From positions 1 through 5,226 of the forward strand of contig CAMZFJ010000177.1 of the NCBI GenBank assembly GCA_947306025.1: 5,226 nt of DNA, written 5' to 3'. This DNA is from an uncultured Fibrobacter sp. Its GTDB lineage: Bacteria; Fibrobacterota; Fibrobacteria; Fibrobacterales; Fibrobacteraceae. Numbering within the stretch: position 1 is the stretch's first letter; the number at the start of each line of letters is the position of its first letter. The position numbers were made by a program, and so were the translations under genes. Below, piece by piece: positions 1-5,137 of this stretch. The notes beneath the pieces were generated by a model. It saw only the letters and a list, made by a program, of their open reading frames with translations. It did no database searches and had not been told where the DNA came from.

Positions 1-32
1 AAAATATAGAACTTTTGCGTAAGGCGAGCACC

Positions 33-66
33 AAAGAAAAAGGGATTGCGGCATGCAATCCCAAAG
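33..66 (-). terminator. Rho-independent terminator of the lipoprotein operon
   Basis: On the minus strand GGGATTGC (55-62) pairs perfectly with GCAATCCC (42-49) around a five-base loop and is followed by TTTTTCTTT. It lies about 25 bases after the gene 3 stop codon, which marks the left end of the operon. Nothing recognisable is seen in the remaining bases 1-32. Confidence 0.88.
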
Positions 67-87
67 AGTCAGTCGAAAAAGAGAGGG

Positions 88-1677
88 TTATTCGGCGGGA
101 GTCGTATCGGCGGGCGTCGCAAGAATTTCCTCGCAACTTTTTTCAGAAGGAGTACCCCACCACTTTGCAACCCAGCCGTCCTCGGTATAGACATTACAAA
201 CCAACGTGGTATATACTATCCCAAATGTGGTATTCCCGCCTTGTCTAGAAATGCTACAAACATCGCCCAACTTAGGTTCCGGCTTATTTTGCTCATTACA
301 AATTCCTTCAACCTCAGCGCTATCCTTTTCAGCCTTAAGTTGCCCCACTTCCTCATCAGAAAGTTTTTTCCACTTATTGTCCATGCACTTAAAGGTCCAT
401 TCCGTTTTTTCTGACTTGGGATTTCCCTGACTACTATAACAAACGACATCCCGATATTCGCCTTCATTGTCGCTAGTGCAAGCGTCCTGTGGGTCGCGGC
501 ATTTCGTTTTCACCCATTCGCCCGATTCGCAATGATAATACACATCCCGATCCCAAACCTTTCCATCAGGATACACGGTAACCGTGTCGATTACAGTTTC
601 ATACAAGCCCTCATTCTGCAAATTACACTCTATCGAGGGCAATTCAGTCGCAGATGACGAATTTTCACCATCGATTTTCTTCCAAAAGGAGGCATATGTA
701 GTCGGCTCAAGTTCTTTTTTATAATAACTTTTTTCGTCGCCAGCTTCAATCACACAGGTGTCTTTATCAGCAAATTCCGCAAAACAAGCGTATTGGACAT
801 CATCTATTTCTCGCCATCCGTACCAACTTGTACATTGGAAATACTCCGTTTTTCTATCGGCACCAACCGTCAATTTTTTAGCATATTCACCATCAGCACT
901 ATTACATTCATCAGGAGTCCAATTTCCATCGCCAGCATAAGTATAGATAGCAGTAATGCCCATAGGATTCGGAGGACGAGACACAGTTTTTATACAAGCG
1001 TCACCGACTTGTACATTAGCGGTATCGCAAGTAAGCGTAATATCACCTTTTACCCACGAACCACTTTCGCATCGATAATACGCCGGACTACCGTATCTGT
1101 CGGATGCAGTGGCATGTCCCACTTTATATTCCGTAATCACCTCGACCTTTCCTTCATTTTCAGAGGAACATTTTCCTAATTCCAGCGTTGTTGATTCGCT
1201 AGAATCAGCAGGGACAGGTTCTATTTCTTTCCAGACTCCATCGCCCGCATAGATGTAATAAGCATGGGTACTACCACCAAATTGGAATCCACCCTTGAAA
1301 GTCGCTTCTGAACAAGTATCACCAACAGCTACCCCAGCAGTATCACAAGCAGCCCACGGTTCGACATTTGTCCAAGATCCCTGTTTGCACTGAGCATAAA
1401 GCACCTGATATCCGTACTTTGGATTACCATGTTCTGCAGCTATAACTTGTCCCTCATTTTCGGCATTGCAAGCCTCTTGCAGACACAAAAAGCCTTCCGG
1501 AATACTGATTCCCTGACATTCTGTTCCCGACGACATTCCCGGCGTAGGCTCCAAATCGGCATCGGCAACAGGTTCGTTGACGATTGTAGAAGAAGAATCG
1601 CTACAAGCGACTAGGGCAAACGGCATAGCCACAAAAGCGACTGCCGCAATAGCAGAAATTCGATTAAAGTTCATCAT
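88..1677 (-). CDS. Lipoprotein 3: cysteine-rich A/B-module repeat lipoprotein (about 528 aa)
   Basis: The signal peptide (MNFNRISAIA..., lipobox LVAC, anchor Cys 24, then SDSSS) is related to, but clearly diverged from, those of genes 1 and 2. Modules, numbered from the second Met: A1 69-101, B1 110-148, A2 169-207, B2 216-252, A3 257-287, B3 297-331, A4 350-387, A5 399-435 (two A modules in a row), then a Lys/Glu-rich linker with LSDEE and a last B-like module 459-501 (LGDVC, EDGW). It ends in a Thr/Pro/Ala/Glu tail (SCEEILATPADTTPAE) and lacks both the 42-residue block and the VEYIF ending of the other two. Twenty-four cysteines follow the anchor, an even number that fits 12 disulfides. It is the last gene of the operon, 11 bp after gene 2 and followed by a terminator. 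No catalytic signature is visible; function unknown. Confidence 0.9.
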   Translation of the reverse strand: MMNFNRISAIAAVAFVAMPFALVACSDSSSTIVNEPVADADLEPTPGMSSGTECQGISIPEGFLCLQEACNAENEGQVIAAEHGNPKYGYQVLYAQCKQGSWTNVEPWAACDTAGVAVGDTCSEATFKGGFQFGGSTHAYYIYAGDGVWKEIEPVPADSSESTTLELGKCSSENEGKVEVITEYKVGHATASDRYGSPAYYRCESGSWVKGDITLTCDTANVQVGDACIKTVSRPPNPMGITAIYTYAGDGNWTPDECNSADGEYAKKLTVGADRKTEYFQCTSWYGWREIDDVQYACFAEFADKDTCVIEAGDEKSYYKKELEPTTYASFWKKIDGENSSSATELPSIECNLQNEGLYETVIDTVTVYPDGKVWDRDVYYHCESGEWVKTKCRDPQDACTSDNEGEYRDVVCYSSQGNPKSEKTEWTFKCMDNKWKKLSDEEVGQLKAEKDSAEVEGICNEQNKPEPKLGDVCSISRQGGNTTFGIVYTTLVCNVYTEDGWVAKWWGTPSEKSCEEILATPADTTPAE

Positions 1678-1681
1678 TCAA

Positions 1682-1687
1682 CTCCTT
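1682..1687 (-). promoter_or_regulatory. Ribosome binding site of lipoprotein 3
   Basis: AAGGAG on the minus strand starts one base past the gene 2 stop codon (TAA at 1689-1691) and is followed by TTGA and then ATGATG. The spacing is 4 bases to the ATG at 1677 and 7 bases to the ATG at 1674. The second ATG therefore has the better distance and also aligns with the single start of gene 1. Confidence 0.8.
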
Positions 1688-1688
1688 T

Positions 1689-3443
1689 TTAATTTTTCTT
1701 TTCAGCTCTGTCAAAAATATATTCAACAGCCCTATACCCATATTCCAAGTAGTTATTTGGCACATAAATACATTGGAAAACTACCCCCGGATAATCCGGT
1801 AACGGCTCAGAAACCACCTTGTTGCCTAACGTCTCCGGCGTACAATCTGGAAAAATTTCTCTAGAACTATAACGAACAATCACATCAAAATCCGTTTCCA
1901 TTGACCAAGAACCATCTTCACCGTATATGTAATAGTTTCTAGGCATACAATAATCATACAAGTGTTCAGTGTAACCCGTACCCGATTCTTCCCAAATACT
2001 AAAGGTTTGGTCATTCAAGCAGTTTTCCAACAGGCCTCCAACGCGATCTCCCACCGACGCCTCCTTAGGCAAATCCAATACATCATATTCTTCGTCCGTC
2101 AACCCCTCTTTTCTAGGATCCGTATATTGACGAGGAACAAGATTTGGATTAGCTTCAGTTTCGTAAAACATTTTCAAGCCATCATACCGTCCATAAGCGA
2201 AATCTTTAAAAAAGAGTTTTCCCCCAACACACTGATAAACAGCGCCTGGATTAACTTTGATAGCAGGCGCCTCCCATGGTACAACGGAGACAAAACCCAC
2301 TTGCGGCAAAAAAGAATATTCCGAGCCTTCGTTTTCCGATGTACACCGAGCGTTTTCTCTCTCTTTTGCCCGTTCTTCTTCCGTTTGCAAAATCCATCCA
2401 GCCCCCGATTTTCGATAATAAGTATCCAAAGTCCAAGTTCCATCTTCACCATACCGATAATAGCGTTGCGGAATACACATATCATAAGCAGCTGAAGCAT
2501 GCCCCAAGTCCAAACGCTGATCATAGAAGCAGACCTCCAACAAGCCCCCTACTCGATCACCTACTGAAGCTTCTTTAGGCAAGTCTAAAACATCAAATTC
2601 ATCATCGGTCAAATTTTTCTTTCGAGAATCCGTATATTGACGCGGAATCATGTTCTTTTCAGTCCATAGGCCATATTTGCAATAATACAGTTTTTCGTCT
2701 TTCACCCCATATTCATTAGTCCCAGAACAAAAACCCAAAACAGGATCATAATCTATTCTTCGCCATGAACTCTCAAATATGTAAAATGTTTTTTCTCCAC
2801 CAGATTCAATGACGCAGGTATCGTTAGAGGCTACTTTCTTCGTAAAACAGATATAATCAGCTTCGTCCGTCTCATGCCATCCTGATATAAAAGGATAACC
2901 TTGTGAACTTAGTGGCGAATAACTATAATACGCCGTCTTTCTATCGGGGCTAACAGTCAATTTTTCCATACATCTATCAGCATCGCATTTAAGAAGGTTC
3001 CAATTTCCATCGCCTGCATAAGTATAGATATCGGTGTGGATCAAACCAGATTGCATATTTGAAACATAATTTCTTATATAAGCATCGCCCACCTGAACAC
3101 CAACGGTATCAAAAGAAAGACTAATACCACCTTCAACCCAGGAACCTTTTTCGCAACGGTGGTAGCTATAATGTCCCCAGCTTGCAAGCGAGTGGATACC
3201 ATTAGTAGGTAAATGCTCGTGCCATACCTTTTCTACCTTACCTTCGTTTTCGGCGGTACATGGAGTTGCAGGCAATTCCGAAGAATCCGTAACAGACGAC
3301 GAAGTTTCCAGCACAGGTTCAGAATATGCAATGGGCTCGTCGAAATTTGTAGGGTTCGACTCGCTACAAGCCAACAGCGAAAACGGCAAAGTCACGGCAA
3401 AAGCCGTAACTGCAATAGCAGAAATTCGATTAAAATTCATCAT
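1689..3443 (-). CDS. Lipoprotein 2: cysteine-rich A/B-module repeat lipoprotein (about 583 aa)
   Basis: The signal peptide and lipobox (LLAC, anchor Cys 25) are almost identical to lipoprotein 1. Modules, numbered from the second Met: A1 61-101, B1 110-147 with both usual cysteines replaced by Phe110 and Tyr121, A2 152-188, B2 198-226, A3 238-259, conserved block 263-304 leading into B3 (to 336, GEDGTW), A4 366-409, second conserved block 433-474 leading into B4 (to 512, GEDGSW), A5 from 533, and closing VEYIFDRAEKK. Compared with lipoprotein 1 it has one extra block-B-A unit of about 170 residues. There is a charged insertion at about 352-363 (QTEEERAKEREN) before A4. Sixteen cysteines follow the anchor. 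It starts 26 bp after gene 1 and is probably co-translated with it; an alternative start at 3473 would add ten residues. Function is unknown; the features suggest a secreted, lipid-anchored repeat protein. Confidence 0.9.
   Translation of the reverse strand: MMNFNRISAIAVTAFAVTLPFSLLACSESNPTNFDEPIAYSEPVLETSSSVTDSSELPATPCTAENEGKVEKVWHEHLPTNGIHSLASWGHYSYHRCEKGSWVEGGISLSFDTVGVQVGDAYIRNYVSNMQSGLIHTDIYTYAGDGNWNLLKCDADRCMEKLTVSPDRKTAYYSYSPLSSQGYPFISGWHETDEADYICFTKKVASNDTCVIESGGEKTFYIFESSWRRIDYDPVLGFCSGTNEYGVKDEKLYYCKYGLWTEKNMIPRQYTDSRKKNLTDDEFDVLDLPKEASVGDRVGGLLEVCFYDQRLDLGHASAAYDMCIPQRYYRYGEDGTWTLDTYYRKSGAGWILQTEEERAKERENARCTSENEGSEYSFLPQVGFVSVVPWEAPAIKVNPGAVYQCVGGKLFFKDFAYGRYDGLKMFYETEANPNLVPRQYTDPRKEGLTDEEYDVLDLPKEASVGDRVGGLLENCLNDQTFSIWEESGTGYTEHLYDYCMPRNYYIYGEDGSWSMETDFDVIVRYSSREIFPDCTPETLGNKVVSEPLPDYPGVVFQCIYVPNNYLEYGYRAVEYIFDRAEKKN
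2019..2144 (-). repeat. 42-codon block, copy 3 (in lipoprotein 2, second)
   Basis: This block encodes NLVPRQYTD ... GLTDEEYDVLDLPKEA ... VGDRVGGLLENC. At protein level it is closest to copy 1 of gene 1 (37 of 42 identical) and, like that copy, precedes the last B-A pair before the VEYIF closing segment. The nucleotide identity of that pair is only about 92 of 126. Confidence 0.9.
2529..2654 (-). repeat. 42-codon block, copy 2 (in lipoprotein 2, first)
   Basis: This block encodes NMIPRQYTD ... LTDDEFDVLDLPKEA ... VGDRVGGLLEVC. It has the same length as copies 1 and 3 and is the most divergent of the three, with 33 of 42 residues identical to copy 1 and 34 of 42 to copy 3 by eye. Confidence 0.9.
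3286..3440 (-). repeat. Signal-peptide/tether cassette, copy 2 of 2
   Basis: This is the partner of 4671-4825: 155 bases with 7 mismatches and no indel, covering the signal peptide and proximal tether of gene 2. The similarity continues weakly upstream into the AAAGGAGTTG ribosome-binding element. Confidence 0.9.
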
Positions 3444-3449
3444 CACCAA

Positions 3450-3455
3450 CTCCTT
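3450..3455 (-). promoter_or_regulatory. Ribosome binding site of lipoprotein 2
   Basis: A strong AAGGAG on the minus strand is followed by TTGGTG and then ATGATG. The distance from the site is 6 bases to the ATG at 3443 and 9 bases to the ATG at 3440. It argues against the in-frame ATG at 3473, which overlaps the gene 1 stop codon as ATGA and has only a GGGGA too close to it. Confidence 0.8.
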
Positions 3456-3469
3456 TTCTTTCTTATGAT

Positions 3470-4825
3470 TCATTCCCCTGCTTTTTCGTATCGATTAAAG
3501 ATATATTCAACAGGTTCGGCATAACCAGAAACGCATTGGTAAACCGCACCGGGTTTATCATTACGCGGCAGCGAATACCTCTTTTCGCCTTCTGTTTCTG
3601 CATTACAGCCTAAGTGATCAGAAGATAAATAGTCCTCAAATTCACTCTGCGTTTCCAAGGTCCAAGAACCATTTTCACGATAGCGGTAATAATTTCGAGA
3701 CAAGCAATAATCATACACACCCCAACCACCTATCGTATAAAGTTCTTCATCATACCAGCAAGTTTCCAGCAATCCACCTACACGGTCCCCAACTTTTGCT
3801 TCTTTGGGCAAATCCAAAACATCGTATTCCATATCCGTTAAGCCTTCTTTTCGAGAATCCGTATATTGATTCGGCACAAGGTTCGACTGCTTCCATTGCC
3901 CTTTTTTGCAATAGTAATTCACCCAACCGGATTCGCGTAATTTGGGCTGGTTATATTCGTTAACTTCGCACATAAATTCTGAACCTTCCCCACAAGAGAC
4001 AAAATAACGTATGTAGATTTCCGGACAAAAACCTAATTCAGAATCATAGCTAGCTTTCACCCAGCCGCCTTCATTGACCAAGATTGTTCCTTCATCGTAT
4101 TTATAGTAAACCATTTTTCCATCTATTTCAATCGAACAGGTTCCACTAACTGAGACGGAATCCGTACAGTTGTAAAAAGTAGGCTCATCTATTTCAGTCC
4201 ACCCGTCGCTAGAACACTGGTAATACATAGACAATGTATTATCATCACGACCATAAACAATTTTTTCTTTATCGCCTACGTTTTCGGCGGAGCATTCCTT
4301 GGTTATTTTAGTCAAGCCGTCACATTCTTCCCAAACACCATCGCCTGCATAAGCGAATACTCTTTCTGATGGAGAAAGTCCTCCAGCTGCAAAGAACAAG
4401 TTTGTCTTTCCAGTTTTTCGGCAAAGGTCCCCCACCTGCACGCCAGCGGTATCGCAAGTAAGGCTTATGTCCCCTTGTACCCAGGAGCCATTTTGGCACT
4501 TATGGAAAGTTTCGTATCCATACTTGGAATTTCCGACCCACACAGTTTCTACTTTTCCTTCGTTTTCATCATTGCATGCGGGTAGGCATTCATCATTAAC
4601 AGTATAAACTATAGCCAGGCACCCCGTTCCTGAAGGTTCTCCGGATGATGAAGATACCTCAGAAGAAACCTCCGTAACAGACGACGAAGTTTCCAGCGCA
4701 GGTTCAGAATATGCAATGGGATCGTCGGCATTTGTAGGGTTCGACTCGCTACAAGCCAACAGGGAAAACGGCAAAGTCACGGCAAAAGCCGTAACTGCTA
4801 TAGCAGAAATTCGATTAAATTTCAT
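3470..4825 (-). CDS. Lipoprotein 1: cysteine-rich A/B-module repeat lipoprotein (451 aa)
   Basis: The protein has a signal peptide with n-region MKFNR, a hydrophobic core, and lipobox LLAC with the anchor Cys at residue 25. Ser follows the Cys, so by the E. coli sorting rule outer-membrane delivery is plausible. A Ser/Glu/Thr-rich tether runs to about residue 68. Modules then follow: A1 84-115 (ENEG, GSW), B1 124-165 (CDTAGVQVGDLC, YAGDGVW), A2 178-209, B2 220-255, A3 267-311, a conserved 42-residue block 315-356 leading into B3 (to 388, YYRYRENGSW), and a degenerate A4 from 407 (NAETEG) that ends before the closing VEYIFNRYEK. There are 19 cysteines after the anchor, an odd number. The closest relative is lipoprotein 2, which shares the signal cassette and C-terminus. 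No enzymatic motif is visible; a surface binding or adhesion role is only inferred. First gene of the operon; the start is set by signal-peptide alignment with its paralogues. Confidence 0.9.
   Translation of the reverse strand: MKFNRISAIAVTAFAVTLPFSLLACSESNPTNADDPIAYSEPALETSSSVTEVSSEVSSSSGEPSGTGCLAIVYTVNDECLPACNDENEGKVETVWVGNSKYGYETFHKCQNGSWVQGDISLTCDTAGVQVGDLCRKTGKTNLFFAAGGLSPSERVFAYAGDGVWEECDGLTKITKECSAENVGDKEKIVYGRDDNTLSMYYQCSSDGWTEIDEPTFYNCTDSVSVSGTCSIEIDGKMVYYKYDEGTILVNEGGWVKASYDSELGFCPEIYIRYFVSCGEGSEFMCEVNEYNQPKLRESGWVNYYCKKGQWKQSNLVPNQYTDSRKEGLTDMEYDVLDLPKEAKVGDRVGGLLETCWYDEELYTIGGWGVYDYCLSRNYYRYRENGSWTLETQSEFEDYLSSDHLGCNAETEGEKRYSLPRNDKPGAVYQCVSGYAEPVEYIFNRYEKAGE
3758..3883 (-). repeat. 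42-codon block, copy 1 (in lipoprotein 1)
   Basis: This block encodes a segment running from NLVPNQYTD through GLTDMEYDVLDLPKEA to VGDRVGGLLETC. It recurs with identical length at 2529-2654 and 2019-2144 in gene 2. It joins a type A module to a GDRVGG-type B module. Confidence 0.9.
4671..4825 (-). repeat. Signal-peptide/tether cassette, copy 1 of 2
   Basis: These 155 bases, encoding the start codon, signal peptide, lipobox and first half of the tether of gene 1, match 3286-3440 of gene 2 without a gap and with 7 mismatches by eye. Similarity between the two genes drops sharply beyond it. Confidence 0.9.
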
Positions 4826-5087
4826 ACAATCCAACTCTTTTTTGACAAAAAATATCAAAGCAGTCTTAAGCAAAACGATCATATCACTTTTAACAAAAAA
4901 GTAATATGCCTCATTTTATCCATAAAAAAAATAAATTATCGCATAGCATTCAACAACAAATTTTGAAAATCAGAATTGCCGTTTTTTAAGCAAATTCGCC
5001 ATTTTAATTTTTCCATTAAATTTTTTTTCAATCCATAAAACAAAAAACAAATTTTATAAAACAAATAAAACTTTTTCCGACCTACAT
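4826..5087 (-). promoter_or_regulatory. AT-rich intergenic region expected to carry the operon promoter
   Basis: This stretch separates the terminator of the upstream gene from the first lipoprotein gene and contains no convincing gene on either strand. It is very rich in A and T runs. Since the upstream gene is terminated, the promoter of the three-gene operon should be here. Possible -10 hexamers on the minus strand are TATGAT (4878-4883), which would give a leader of about 45 bases, and GATAAT (4935-4940), with a leader of about 100 bases. Neither has a good TTGACA-like -35 at 16-18 bases, so the choice is open. The decamer ATCCATAAAA occurs twice (4918-4927 and 5031-5040), which could be chance in such AT-rich DNA. 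Confidence 0.45.
4835..4839 (-). promoter_or_regulatory. Ribosome binding site of lipoprotein 1
   Basis: Minus-strand AAGAG followed by TTGGATTGT lies nine bases before the ATG at 4825. It is the counterpart of the AAGGAGTTG element in front of genes 2 and 3, with one G fewer. It favours the start at 4825 over the in-frame ATG 19 codons upstream at 4882, which would add a second hydrophobic stretch (MIVLLKTALIFFV) before the signal peptide. Confidence 0.7.
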
Positions 5088-5125
5088 AAAAAAATCGCCG
5101 CCCCTTACGGGACGACGACTTTTTA
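5088..5125 (-). terminator. Rho-independent terminator of the upstream gene
   Basis: Read on the minus strand, TCGTCGTCCC pairs with GGGGCGGCGA around a GTAA loop, and a run of seven T follows. The stem spans 5095-5118, and flanking A-T pairs extend it. Two stem positions and one just outside are G-U pairs in the minus-strand RNA but C-A mismatches in the plus-strand RNA. The structure is therefore polarised to stop leftward transcription. It lies 12 bases past the stop codon at 5138. Confidence 0.9.
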
Positions 5126-5137
5126 GGTTACATTTTA

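Noticed and set aside
793..1179. Plus-strand open frame of 128 codons, and other plus-strand frames at 46-414, 1962-2495, 2276-2578 and 3213-3524
   Set aside because: They lie antisense inside the lipoprotein genes, lack ribosome binding sites, and their translations show no domain or conserved pattern. The minus-strand frames carry signal peptides and repeats.
2350..2385. Coiled coil in lipoprotein 2 at QTEEERAKEREN
   Set aside because: The charged stretch is only about 12 residues, too short for a supported coiled-coil call.
2019..3883. The three 126-base repeats as mobile elements or CRISPR-like repeats
   Set aside because: They are in-frame coding repeats with mostly silent differences and spacing set by protein modules. 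There are no inverted ends, target duplications or short regular spacers.
88..4825. Fibrobacter succinogenes major paralogous domain (the Fib_succ_major type)
   Set aside because: Its typical WMAENLNY-like motif is not present in any of the three proteins, although the organism guess made it worth looking for.
88..4825. Sushi/CCP or peritrophin-type chitin-binding domains, suggested by the Y.C..G.W.....C spacing
   Set aside because: The four- or six-cysteine order and spacing of these families is not reproduced; the modules have two cysteines each. The resemblance is superficial.
4826..4882. Longer form of lipoprotein 1 starting at 4882
   Set aside because: It would put an unrelated hydrophobic segment before a complete signal peptide that begins in the same place as in the two paralogues, and the ribosome binding site fits the start at 4825.
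4935..4940. GATAAT as the definite -10 element of the operon
   Set aside because: There is no convincing -35 at the right distance, and similar AT-rich hexamers are common in this region.
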